Of a stretch of 64,000 nt of DNA, positions 47,512 to 55,183 are shown in pieces; within the stretch, counting starts at the first letter, position 1; each line of letters begins with the position of its first letter. Source of the stretch: a virus. The position numbers were made by a program, and so were the translations under genes. Below the pieces are notes generated by a model that did not search any database, had not been told where the DNA came from, and saw only the letters and a list, made by a program, of their open reading frames with translations. The stretch lies in the IMG/VR virus record IMGVR_UViG_3300017917_000616, positions 28,603 to 92,602 of that record; one strand, 5' to 3'.

Positions 47512-47548
47512 TAATGTCGCTTTTTTACCCTTTCCCCCACCAGAACTG

Positions 47549-47577
47549 TTGTAAAACTACAACTATTGTAGTATAAT
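47549..47577 (+). promoter_or_regulatory. Sigma70-like promoter with palindromic spacer, driving gp55
   Basis: TTGTAA (47549-47554) and TATAAT (47572-47577) are separated by exactly 17 bases, close to the bacterial sigma70 consensus. The spacer holds a perfect inverted repeat, ACTACAA-CTA-TTGTAGT (47556-47572), the usual site for a repressor to bind. Transcription would start near 47584, before the CGGAG ribosome site and the ATG at 47603. Confidence 0.7.
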
Positions 47578-47602
47578 AGTGTCATCATTATTACGGAGAA
47601 CT

Positions 47603-48505
47603 ATGAGCATCGCAGTTAAAAAACCAGTAAATTATCTTAATAACAAAGACATTCTCAAAGAAATACATTTAAGCAAAAACGCCTATTGTAGCTATAAAAA
47701 TCCAAATACAGACCATAAGTATGATTTTATAGTAGACATGCCGCAAGAACCTTTAGAGAAGTCTTTTGAATACGCATTAAAGCCCGAGACTATTCAACAG
47801 GCTAAAGAGAATCATGCCGCTAGAATTGATTTAGAAAACGACCTCCCAAAAGGCACTACTGACCCAAATTCTATCCCGGAAACAGATTTAATTTTTAGAG
47901 TGATGACCTGGGAACATATCCCAGTAGCACCCAAACAACCTAGAAAAATAGATAAAAAGAAAACAGCCAAAGACATATTTGAGTTTGAAGATGATTCAGA
48001 ACTTGAACTTGAAGACCTAGAAGATCCTAGCACTAAGGGAGAAGTTGACGACATGGTTCATGTAAAAGTTAACTTTCCTCCTTTTCAGCATTTTAAAATA
48101 GACAAAAATGGTTCTTTCAAATGCGTAGGTAAAAGTCATTGGATCGGCCCCATGAAGTCTGGGCAGTTCAGCAAAGATCACGGAAACATTACTGATAAAT
48201 TGGCTAGGATGTATATTATGATGTGTGAGAAATACGCTATGAAGTTTAACTGGCGTGGGTACACATATAATGATGAAATGCGTAACAGTGCTATTCTTCA
48301 ATTGACATACGTTGGATTACGCTTTAATGAAGCCAAATCACAAAACCCTTTCGCTTATTATACCGCGGCAATTACTAACAGTTTTTGTCGTGTCTTGAAT
48401 TCCGAAAAGAGAAATCAAAACATTCGTGATGATATTTTAGAAATGAATGGGCTAAATCCAAGTTGGACTCGTCAGGGAATTTCGAGTACTGTCTACGAAG
48501 AATGA
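47603..48505 (+). CDS. 55: Late transcription sigma factor gp55
   Basis: gp55 directs host RNA polymerase to late promoters together with the sliding clamp. The C-terminal half (KLARMYIMMCEKYAMKFNWR, then YNDEMRNSAILQLTYVGLRF, NPFAYYTAAITNSFCRVLN, QNIRDDILEMNGLNPSW) is the gp55 core. At 300 residues it is much longer than T4 gp55 (185); the N-terminal part has an acidic stretch (FEFEDDSELELEDLED, about residues 125-142). I chose ATG at 47603, which follows CGGAG, over an upstream start at 47579 that would lie inside or at the promoter. It is the first gene of the plus-strand group. Confidence 0.9.
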   Translation: MSIAVKKPVNYLNNKDILKEIHLSKNAYCSYKNPNTDHKYDFIVDMPQEPLEKSFEYALKPETIQQAKENHAARIDLENDLPKGTTDPNSIPETDLIFRVMTWEHIPVAPKQPRKIDKKKTAKDIFEFEDDSELELEDLEDPSTKGEVDDMVHVKVNFPPFQHFKIDKNGSFKCVGKSHWIGPMKSGQFSKDHGNITDKLARMYIMMCEKYAMKFNWRGYTYNDEMRNSAILQLTYVGLRFNEAKSQNPFAYYTAAITNSFCRVLNSEKRNQNIRDDILEMNGLNPSWTRQGISSTVYEE

Positions 48506-48519
48506 TTTAACCAACAGTA

Positions 48520-48548
48520 TTGATTTAACTTATTTGTTTTAGTAAAAT
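48520..48548 (+). promoter_or_regulatory. Sigma70-like promoter before gp47
   Basis: TTGATT (48520-48525) and TAAAAT (48543-48548) with a 17-base spacer. The expected start is about base 48555, which is the A of the gp47 ATG, so this message may be leaderless; no Shine-Dalgarno sequence is seen. Confidence 0.6.
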
Positions 48549-48554
48549 ATCCGA

Positions 48555-49568
48555 ATGAGTAACCTTTTCAAGAAAGCGGCTGTCTTTACTGATATTCATT
48601 TTGGATTAAAGTCTAACAGCCTACAACATAACGAAGATTGTGCGGGTTTTGTCGATTGGTTTATCCAAGAAGCAAAAAAAGAAAATTGCGAGACTTGTTT
48701 CTTTTTGGGTGACTGGCATCATCATAGGGCCAGCATCAACCTACATACACTTCAATATAGTCTAAAAGCCTTAGAAAAACTAAATGACAACTTTGATGTT
48801 GTGTATTTTATTCCTGGCAATCATGACCTTTACTATCGTGACCGTCGAGACATTCATTCAGTAGAATGGGCTAAACATTTACCTAATGTTCAAATCATTA
48901 ATGATTTTTTCAAACAAGGTGATGTAATCATTGCTCCCTGGTTGGTTCAAGAAGATTACAAGAAAATTCAAAAATTATCCGGAAAGTATCTGTTTGGACA
49001 TTTAGAACTTCCGCACTTTTATATGAATGCTATGGTCGAGATGCCCGATCACGGCGAAATCAACGAACATCATTGTGCCGGGTTTGATAAAGTCTTTAGC
49101 GGACATTTCCATAAACGACAAGCAAGAAAAAATATTTGGTACATCGGTAATGCGTTCCCGCATAACTATGCTGACGCCGGCGATGATGCCCGTGGTATGA
49201 TGATACTAGAATGGGGTCAAGAACCTGTATTCAAATCATGGCCACGACAACCTGTGTTCCGAGTACATAAACTAAGTGATGTATTGGATAATCCAGAAGG
49301 ATTGCTATTGATAGATAGCCATGTTAGAGTTCACTTAGATATTGAAATTAGCTACGAAGAGGCTAACTTCTTACGTGAAACATGGATACCTGAATATAAG
49401 GTTAGAGAAATGACGTTAATACCCATGAAGTCCGAACAAGTTGAACAACAGGGTTCAGAAGGCTTAAAGTTTGAAAGTGTGGATCAAATCGTTATTGACC
49501 AAATCAATGCGATTGAGTCTAACACTTTCGACAAAAAAATATTGCTAGAGATTTATAATAACCTATGA
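48555..49568 (+). CDS. 47: Recombination endonuclease subunit gp47 (Mre11/SbcD-like)
   Basis: A metallophosphoesterase that pairs with gp46 to process double-strand ends for recombination-dependent replication. The five metal motifs are visible: TDIHFG (Asp13, His15), LGDWHHH (Asp53), PGNHD (88-91), GHLELPH and SGHFHKR. 337 residues, the T4 length. Its stop overlaps the gp46 start as ATGA, the usual coupling of this pair. Confidence 0.95.
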   Translation: MSNLFKKAAVFTDIHFGLKSNSLQHNEDCAGFVDWFIQEAKKENCETCFFLGDWHHHRASINLHTLQYSLKALEKLNDNFDVVYFIPGNHDLYYRDRRDIHSVEWAKHLPNVQIINDFFKQGDVIIAPWLVQEDYKKIQKLSGKYLFGHLELPHFYMNAMVEMPDHGEINEHHCAGFDKVFSGHFHKRQARKNIWYIGNAFPHNYADAGDDARGMMILEWGQEPVFKSWPRQPVFRVHKLSDVLDNPEGLLLIDSHVRVHLDIEISYEEANFLRETWIPEYKVREMTLIPMKSEQVEQQGSEGLKFESVDQIVIDQINAIESNTFDKKILLEIYNNL

Positions 49569-51328
49569 TTCAAATAAAGAACATTACCTTACGGAATTTT
49601 TTGAGTATTGGACAAGTAACACAAGCAGTTGATTTCAATAAACAGGATCTCACACTGATCTTGGGAGAAAACTTAGACCTAGGTGGCGATGGTGCTAGAA
49701 ATGGTACTGGAAAGACTACTCTTATTCAGGGTCTTTCCTATGCTTTGTTTGGTGTACCTATTAACAACATTCGCAAAGATAACTTAGTTAATAGAACCAA
49801 CGCCAAGGGCATGATGGTTACTCTTGAGTTTAATGTTAACGGAACTGATTATAAAATTGAGCGTGGTAGAAAACCTAACATTCTTAAGTTTTATGTTAAC
49901 AATGAACAACAAAAAGCCTCTGAGGATCAACAAGGCGAGAATAAAGAAACACAAGCAGCCATTGAAAAAATTATACACATGTCACCGGACATGTTTAGAC
50001 ATATTGTGGTTCTAAATACATATACTGAACCTTTTCTGTCACTTAAATCTAATGAGCAACGTGATATCATTGAACAACTTTTGGGTATCACCTTACTTTC
50101 GGAGAAAGCAGAATCTATTAAACTGTTAGTCAAAGATACTAAAGATGAGATACAAGCCGAAGAATTTAAAATCAAAGCCATTGAAGAGGCTAACAAGCGT
50201 GTTAAAGAACAAATCGATTCTGCGAAGCGAAGGCAAAAACTTTGGCAAACAAAACATGACGAAGACCTATCTAAGTTGGCTTTGGCATACGATGAGTTAA
50301 CTAAAATTGATATCAATGTTGAGTTACAGGCTCACAAAGATTTGGTCGCATATAACATCAAACAAAAAGAAATCGATGATTTGAATAAGTTCATTGTTCG
50401 CGGCAAGGCAGACGAAGCTAAAGAACAAAAAATAATCGAAAAACTAAATAAAGAAATTGAAGATTTAAAAAATCATACTTGTTATGCGTGTGGGCAAGAA
50501 TTTCACGATAGTAAGCATGAGCAAGTTCTTGCTACAAAAGAAAAGGCATTACAAGAGGCTGCGCTTCAAGCACTTTCTACGAATAGCCAGTTACTGGAAA
50601 ATGAAGAAAAATTAAAAGGACTAGGCACACTAGGCCCGATTCCCAAAACTCATTATGATACCGAAGCTGAAGCTATTAAGCATTCAAGTCAAATTTCAAA
50701 CATTTTACAACAAATAGAATTGAAGGCAGCTGAAGTAGATCCTTATTCAGAACAAATAGCTGAGATGGAGAGTCAAGCACTACAAGAAATTAGTTTTGAT
50801 AAAATCAATACATTGACTAAGAAAGTAGAACATCAAAAGTTCTTACTTGATTTGTTGACTAGCAAAGACAGTTTTGTTCGTAAAAAAATCATTGACCAGA
50901 ATTTAAGTTACTTAAACGGTAGATTGACACACTACTTAGATAAGATTGGTCTGCCACACACCGTCGTGTTTAAAAATGACCTTCAAGTTGAAATTACCGA
51001 GTTGGGAAGAGAACTTGACTTTGATAATCTAAGTCGAGGTGAACGCAATCGTTTAATTCTTGGTCTGAGTTTTGCTTTCCGTGATGTATGGGAAAACTTA
51101 TACTTACCTATCAATACTTTGTTTATTGACGAATTAATCGATTCTGGACTAGATACAATGGGTGTGGAAAACTCTATTGCAATTCTAAAAGACATGAGCA
51201 GACGTAGACAGAAATCTATTTGGCTTGTCAGTCACCGCGAAGAATTAGCAGGTAGAGTTCCTAATGTACTGAAGGTCGTAAAAGAAAACGGCTTTACTAG
51301 TTATAATACTGCTGTGGAGATAGAATGA
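49565..51328 (+). CDS. 46: Recombination endonuclease subunit gp46 (Rad50/SbcC-like)
   Basis: The ATPase partner of gp47. Walker A is GARNGTGKTT (43-52). Long coiled-coil arms flank a zinc hook CYAC (Cys306, Cys309). The ABC signature is LSRGERNRLIL near residue 489, and Walker B is TLFIDELID near 520, with an H-loop in WLVSHREEL. 587 residues, close to T4 gp46 (560). Overlaps gp47 upstream and the adenylyltransferase gene downstream, both as ATGA. Confidence 0.96.
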   Translation: MIQIKNITLRNFLSIGQVTQAVDFNKQDLTLILGENLDLGGDGARNGTGKTTLIQGLSYALFGVPINNIRKDNLVNRTNAKGMMVTLEFNVNGTDYKIERGRKPNILKFYVNNEQQKASEDQQGENKETQAAIEKIIHMSPDMFRHIVVLNTYTEPFLSLKSNEQRDIIEQLLGITLLSEKAESIKLLVKDTKDEIQAEEFKIKAIEEANKRVKEQIDSAKRRQKLWQTKHDEDLSKLALAYDELTKIDINVELQAHKDLVAYNIKQKEIDDLNKFIVRGKADEAKEQKIIEKLNKEIEDLKNHTCYACGQEFHDSKHEQVLATKEKALQEAALQALSTNSQLLENEEKLKGLGTLGPIPKTHYDTEAEAIKHSSQISNILQQIELKAAEVDPYSEQIAEMESQALQEISFDKINTLTKKVEHQKFLLDLLTSKDSFVRKKIIDQNLSYLNGRLTHYLDKIGLPHTVVFKNDLQVEITELGRELDFDNLSRGERNRLILGLSFAFRDVWENLYLPINTLFIDELIDSGLDTMGVENSIAILKDMSRRRQKSIWLVSHREELAGRVPNVLKVVKENGFTSYNTAVEIE

Positions 51329-51720
51329 AAAAAATTTTTGTAAACGGCACATTCGATTTGTTACATTTGGGGCATTTGGGTATCTTATCCTATGCTAAAA
51401 GTTTAGGAACACATTTGACTGTAGCTATTGATAGTGATAAAAGGGTTAAAAACCTAAAGGGTCCTGACAGACCTATAAACAAAGCATTTGATAGATTGAC
51501 AATGCTAAACGCAATGAAATGTGTTGATACTGTAATAGTTTTTGATACGGACGAAGAACTTATTGACTTAATCAAACAATGTGATATAATGGTTAAAGGC
51601 TCTGATTATAGAGGGCAACCCATTATAGGTGAAGAGTTTGCTAAAGAAATTGTCTTTTTCGAAAGAATAGATGGATACTCAACTACAGAAAAAATTCAAC
51701 GTATTACTAATCGGAGATAA
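51325..51720 (+). CDS. hldC: Heptose-1-phosphate adenylyltransferase-like (HldE C-terminal half)
   Basis: Nucleotidyltransferase of the cytidylyltransferase fold. GTFDLLHLGHLG (residues 8-19) holds the HxGH-type catalytic motif, and VKGSDYRG near residue 92 matches the conserved K-D-Y-G stretch of RfaE domain II. In LPS synthesis this reaction joins D-glycero-manno-heptose 1-phosphate and ATP to ADP-heptose. The next gene is the matching kinase half, which supports this over glycerol-3-phosphate cytidylyltransferase. 131 residues, the size of a lone domain. Overlaps gp46 as ATGA. Confidence 0.78.
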   Translation: MKKIFVNGTFDLLHLGHLGILSYAKSLGTHLTVAIDSDKRVKNLKGPDRPINKAFDRLTMLNAMKCVDTVIVFDTDEELIDLIKQCDIMVKGSDYRGQPIIGEEFAKEIVFFERIDGYSTTEKIQRITNRR

Positions 51721-52414
51721 TTGTATCGATGTGTACCAATACGGTACTGTTGATAGATTAAGTCCTGAGGCACCTGTTCCGATTTTTGTTCCAACACATA
51801 AAGAAGAACGTGAAGGTATGGTCGGAAACGTATACAAGAATTTACTAGCACTAGGGTGTGAAGTTACACTTGTATGTGGTCATGCTAGTAAGAAAACTAG
51901 ATTAGTTGATGCGAGAAGCAAGCAACAGATTACTAGAGTTGATGAAGATGTTAAATCGATACCTGTTGTGAATGTAGACACAACAGGTTACGATGCCATT
52001 GTTATTAGCGATTATGATAAAGGTGTTGTATCGTATGAGTTAATTGAAAAAATGATTAACACAAAACTTCCGGTTTTTATAGATACTAAAAAAACAGACT
52101 TAGGAAGAATGCAGGGAGCTTGGGTAAAAATCAACGAAGTAGAATATAGTCGTGTTAGGTCTGAATGTACTGGGCTTATTGTAACCAGAGGTTCAAAAGG
52201 AGCAGAAGTAATACATCATGATATTTGGTGTACTGCTCCTAAAATAGAAGTTGTAGATGTTACTGGAGCAGGTGATACTTTCTTGTCTGCTTTAACATAT
52301 CAATATTTGATTACTAAAAATATCAAAACTTCAGTAGAGTTTGCTATTAAGGCATCTAGCATTACTGTGAAACATTTTGGTGTGTACGCACCATCTTTAG
52401 AGGAAATTCAATGA
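51671..52414 (+). CDS. hldA: Heptose-7-phosphate kinase-like (HldE N-terminal half, pfkB family)
   Basis: A pfkB sugar kinase. The start NVLLIGDNCIDVYQYG, then DRLSPEAPVPIF, VISDYDKGV and the catalytic DVTGAGDTF (Asp202), match the kinase half of HldE, which phosphorylates D-glycero-manno-heptose 7-phosphate at C1. At 247 residues it is shorter than the usual about 310. The expected GGAAN segment reads GMVGNV, so the sugar pocket may differ. The ATG at 51671 overlaps the preceding gene by 50 bases; no later Met lies before the conserved glycine strand. Confidence 0.78.
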   Translation: MDTQLQKKFNVLLIGDNCIDVYQYGTVDRLSPEAPVPIFVPTHKEEREGMVGNVYKNLLALGCEVTLVCGHASKKTRLVDARSKQQITRVDEDVKSIPVVNVDTTGYDAIVISDYDKGVVSYELIEKMINTKLPVFIDTKKTDLGRMQGAWVKINEVEYSRVRSECTGLIVTRGSKGAEVIHHDIWCTAPKIEVVDVTGAGDTFLSALTYQYLITKNIKTSVEFAIKASSITVKHFGVYAPSLEEIQ

Positions 52415-52782
52415 CTAGGTTAGAGGGTTTTGTACAAAAAGGTTGGGGTAGTGAACTGATATTTGCTACCAATGACAAGTATTGTGGTAAAATTTTAAAC
52501 TTTAATGAGGGTGCTAAGTTTAGCATGCACTTTCATGCTCAAAAAGATGAGAGTTGGTTTGTTGTTACCGGTAAGTTTATTGTGAAGTATATTGACACTA
52601 CAAATGCCACCATTCTAGAAAAAGAACTAAATGCCGGTGATACATGGCATAATGAACCATTATTTCCGCATCAGTTGATTTGTTTAGAAGAAGGTATGAT
52701 AGTTGAAGTATCTACCCCCGATAGTGTAGAAGATAACTATAGGGTATTTCCAGGAGACAGTCAAAATGAAACTTGTTGTTGA
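52411..52782 (+). CDS. Cupin-fold sugar-isomerase-like protein
   Basis: 123 residues, a single cupin barrel. KGWGSELIFA at the start resembles the KPWG opening of type II mannose-6-phosphate isomerase. FSMHFHAQKDESWFVVTG carries the metal-binding His pair and Glu, and HNEPLFPHQLI the second His motif. Possible roles are isomerisation or epimerisation of a sugar phosphate in the pathway of the neighbouring heptose enzymes. It overlaps the kinase gene as ATGA and the next gene by 17 bases. The exact reaction is not known. Confidence 0.68.
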   Translation: MTRLEGFVQKGWGSELIFATNDKYCGKILNFNEGAKFSMHFHAQKDESWFVVTGKFIVKYIDTTNATILEKELNAGDTWHNEPLFPHQLICLEEGMIVEVSTPDSVEDNYRVFPGDSQNETCC

Positions 52783-53077
52783 TATCGATGGTACTATATG
52801 TACTAACACAAAAGGAGACTACCAATCTGCAGAACCATACATGGATCGTATTGCTCACTTTAACAAATTGTATGATGAGGGGCATGAGATACATTATTGG
52901 ACTGCTAGGGGAGGCAACACAAATATAGACTGGACTAAACTCACTATGCAGCAATTAAGTGAATGGGGAGTTAAGTATACCACCGCTAGGATGCATAAAC
53001 CTGTTTATGATTTATGGGTGGATGATAAAGCAATGAACGTAGAGGCTTATTTTGAAAATATTACTAACAGGGCATAA
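52766..53077 (+). CDS. Small HAD-family phosphatase
   Basis: 103 residues. VVDIDGTIC (Asp6, Asp8) is HAD motif I, IHYWTARG supplies the motif II Thr, and DLWVDDKAM the motif III/IV Asp pair, so it is a complete minimal HAD without a cap. Such proteins are often called capsule biosynthesis phosphatases. In this operon it could be the GmhB-type step that removes the C7 phosphate of heptose bisphosphate, although true GmhB is about 190 residues. It overlaps both neighbours. Confidence 0.72.
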   Translation: MKLVVDIDGTICTNTKGDYQSAEPYMDRIAHFNKLYDEGHEIHYWTARGGNTNIDWTKLTMQQLSEWGVKYTTARMHKPVYDLWVDDKAMNVEAYFENITNRA

Positions 53078-53867
53078 AGGTTTTATAGGTAGAAACATGC
53101 TACAGTATTTGGAAGATAATACTGATTGGCAGGTTGACACTTTTGATTGGCGCGGCGACATTATGCCAGGCATAATGGATAAAGACTGGGTCATACATAT
53201 AGGTGCTATAAGCTCTACAACGGAACGTGATATTGATAAAATCATGAAGCAAAATTATGATTTTTCTCGACAATTGTTTAAAGTATGTAAAACCTATGGA
53301 GTAAATCTACAATATTCTAGTACAGCTAGTTTATATGGAATGGGAACAAACTTCAGCGAAGAGGCACAACTTGATCCTATAACTCCGTACGCATGGTCAA
53401 AATATCTATGTGAGCGTTACCATCAGATGACCCAAGGTGGAAATATTGTACAGGGATTTAGGTATTTCAACGTTTACGGTAACGGGGAAGAACATAAAGG
53501 TAGTCAAGCTAGCCCCATTTCAAAATTCAAAAAACTAGCAGAAAACAACGAGCCTATTAAAATTTTTGAAGGTTCGAATGAATATTTTCGTGATTTTGTC
53601 TGTGTAACAGACGTATGTAGAGTACATGTTGAATTCATCAAAAATGTAAAAGAATCAGGTATTTTTAACATAGGTACTGGAAAAGCACGTAGCTTTCAAG
53701 AAGTCGCTGACTTGATTTCTAGCAATCAAGAATACATTCCTATACCAGAACATCTGCTTAGAAGCTATCAAAAATACACATGTAGCGATAATTCTAAGCT
53801 AGAGCGGGTACTAGGACCGCAAAAATGGATAACAATAGAAGATTTTTTAAAGTCACAAAAAGTTTGA
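53052..53867 (+). CDS. hldD: ADP-glycero-manno-heptose 6-epimerase-like protein
   Basis: Short-chain epimerase. LLTGHKGFIGRN is the NAD(P) glycine motif, HIGAISSTTERD matches the SSTTE segment special to HldD, Y113-AWS-K117 is the catalytic YxxxK, and FRYFNVYGNGEEHKGSQAS and NEYFRDFVCVTDVCRV are further HldD words. HldD turns ADP-D-glycero- into ADP-L-glycero-manno-heptose. Length 271 against about 310 in bacteria. It overlaps the HAD gene by 26 bases. Together with the kinase and adenylyltransferase this is strong evidence for nucleotide-heptose synthesis. Confidence 0.85.
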   Translation: MKILLTGHKGFIGRNMLQYLEDNTDWQVDTFDWRGDIMPGIMDKDWVIHIGAISSTTERDIDKIMKQNYDFSRQLFKVCKTYGVNLQYSSTASLYGMGTNFSEEAQLDPITPYAWSKYLCERYHQMTQGGNIVQGFRYFNVYGNGEEHKGSQASPISKFKKLAENNEPIKIFEGSNEYFRDFVCVTDVCRVHVEFIKNVKESGIFNIGTGKARSFQEVADLISSNQEYIPIPEHLLRSYQKYTCSDNSKLERVLGPQKWITIEDFLKSQKV

Positions 53868-53872
53868 TAAGT

Positions 53873-54433
53873 ATGATTATGCCAAGTCCACAGAAACAGA
53901 AGGGTTCAGGTTTTGAACGAGAAGTTGCTAAGTTTTTAAGCAATTTATATAACGAGAGTTTTATCCGAGCACCAGGATCCGGAGCGTATGTGGGCGGTAC
54001 AAATCAATCTAGGAAAGAATTCCTACATGAAGGTCAAATTCGTAGCTTTAAAGGGGACATAGTTCCTGGACAAAGTTTTTCGAAAATGAATGCTGAATGT
54101 AAGAGTTACAAAGACTTCCCCTTTCACCTACTTCTTACAGGTGAATGCGCTCAATTTGACAAGTGGCTAGAACAACTGTTAGATGTAGCAGATCCTGATG
54201 ATATGAACATTCTGTTTATGAAATTCAATCGTATAGGTCGTTATGTCGCTGTACAACCAAAACTAACATGGATGATTGATAGTTTCACTTTCTATGGTAG
54301 TAAAAAGTACGGTGATTGGTATATCACAGAGTTCGACAACTTTTTCAAACTCAATAAAGACTTAGTAAAACTTTACTCAGGCTCATCAGACACCAAGTCA
54401 ATCTCAACTCCCAAACAATTAATTCAGGCTTAA
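53873..54433 (+). CDS. PD-(D/E)XK nuclease, Holliday-junction resolvase-like
   Basis: GSGFEREVAKFL near the start, GSGAYVGG, KGDIVP (Asp62) and AECKSY (Glu75, Lys77) give the PD-(D/E)XK active site in the Hjc/RecB-like order. Such enzymes cut branched DNA or act as repair nucleases. I prefer ATG at 53873, just after the hldD stop; ATG 53879 and an overlapping ATG at 53825 are alternatives. 186 residues. It ends the plus-strand run, right before the structured RNA region. A role with gp46/47 in recombination is plausible. T4 uses gp49 for this, which is unrelated. Confidence 0.65.
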   Translation: MIMPSPQKQKGSGFEREVAKFLSNLYNESFIRAPGSGAYVGGTNQSRKEFLHEGQIRSFKGDIVPGQSFSKMNAECKSYKDFPFHLLLTGECAQFDKWLEQLLDVADPDDMNILFMKFNRIGRYVAVQPKLTWMIDSFTFYGSKKYGDWYITEFDNFFKLNKDLVKLYSGSSDTKSISTPKQLIQA

Positions 54434-54449
54434 TATAAATTAAAAATTA

Positions 54450-54905
54450 GCAGGCTGTGTTTGACAGTCCTCCTTGAAGAAGCGTGAAATATCGCCGATG
54501 GATCTGGAGTATCGATGTTAGTAATAACATCGGATCACCGAGAGGGCAATCTGTCTAGGGAACCCTCAATGAGTACATATCTAATTCCATTTTGCGGATA
54601 TGTAACATGCGTTGTCGAGGCATCATATAATAGAGAATATGACAGTCTCACTACAAACCCGTAAAAATTTACAGGACAACCGGTGACATGTGAGAACAAA
54701 AACGGTTACTCATGTGGGGTATAAATGGCAATGGATGACGGGCATGGCAAGTCTTTTCCAATGGTAGTGCTGAAATAGCACTACCATGGCTTCAAAGCGG
54801 CAAGTATAGTTTCCCCTTAATAAAGTGAATACAGAATTAAAACGATGCTGAACAATACGAACGAAGTGAGTATTGTGATAGCATAGATGACCGAAGGTCA
54901 TCTTT
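54450..54905 (+). ncRNA. Candidate large structured noncoding RNA (about 450-500 nt)
   Basis: The 522 bases between convergent genes (54434-54955) hold no convincing gene but many strong stems. (1) AGGCTGT/ACAG-T-CCT, 54452-54471. (2) CGATGTTA-GTAA-TAACATCG, 54513-54532, 8 bp closed by a GNRA loop on the plus strand. (3) GAGGG/CCCTC, 54542-54567. (4) TACATATC/GATATGTA, 54574-54604. (5) ATGGTAGTGCT-GAAAT-AGCACTACCAT, 54761-54787, 11 bp. (6) A long arm at 54845-54884: ATGCT/AGCAT, a GA/GAT inner loop, ACAATAC/GTATTGT, tandem GA/GA, AC/GT, GAA loop. (7) AGATGACC-GAA-GGTCATCT, 54885-54903. GNRA and tandem-GA features make the plus strand the likely RNA. It could be the 3' end of the operon message or a free RNA. 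Size and setting recall the ornate phage RNAs (GOLLD, ROOL), but I cannot confirm a match. Ends are approximate. Confidence 0.7.
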
Positions 54906-54955
54906 AAATGAGTGTGACAATTACCCTAAGTTACTATAATGAATAGCTACGGATA

Positions 54956-55183
54956 TTAAAAGAATGGCAATCTAGAATTCTTAGTAGTTTCTAAGTTTTC
55001 TTCAATCAGTTTAGCTATACTTTCTCTTTCACTCATACTCATATTAAGTATATCGGTGTAGGAAGCCCCGCCTCTCATATACCAAGCCATTTTTAATGAA
55101 TTGGCTTTGATGGCTTTACACTCCTCTTCCATTTGACTTATCAACTTCTTAATTTCCTCGGAGTCAAGGAAAAGAAGTCTCAT
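54956..55183 (-). CDS. 51: gp51-like baseplate hub assembly protein
   Basis: 75 residues. The core AIKANSLKMAWYMRGGASY, then LNMSMSERESIAKLIEENLETTK and a final LPFF, matches the short protein found beside gp26 in marine T4-like phages, where it is called gp51. T4 gp51 (about 250 residues) is thought to help assemble the hub without being part of it. The start overlaps the gp26-like stop as ATGA. The name rests on gene order and remembered family words. Confidence 0.55.
   Translation of the reverse strand: MRLLFLDSEEIKKLISQMEEECKAIKANSLKMAWYMRGGASYTDILNMSMSERESIAKLIEENLETTKNSRLPFF

Noticed and set aside
47579-47602. An upstream start of gp55 at 47579
   Set aside because: It begins two bases after the -10 box, before the expected transcription start, and lacks a ribosome site; ATG at 47603 follows CGGAG.
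54710-54901. A minus-strand open frame of 63 residues within the structured region
   Set aside because: It is made of the arms of perfect hairpins and lacks a ribosome site or recognisable protein features.
54885-54905. Factor-independent terminator at the GAA-loop hairpin
   Set aside because: The 8-bp stem is strong but only three T residues follow it, so I left it as part of the RNA structure.
54434-54955. Group I or group II intron in the structured region
   Set aside because: Both flanking genes are complete and convergent, so there is no split gene, and I find no P-Q-R-S group I elements or a domain V hairpin. A degenerate intron cannot be fully excluded without a covariance search.
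54434-54955. tmRNA, RNase P RNA or tRNA in the structured region
   Set aside because: No GGTTCGA T-loop, CCA end, Ala-tag frame or RNase P core words were found.
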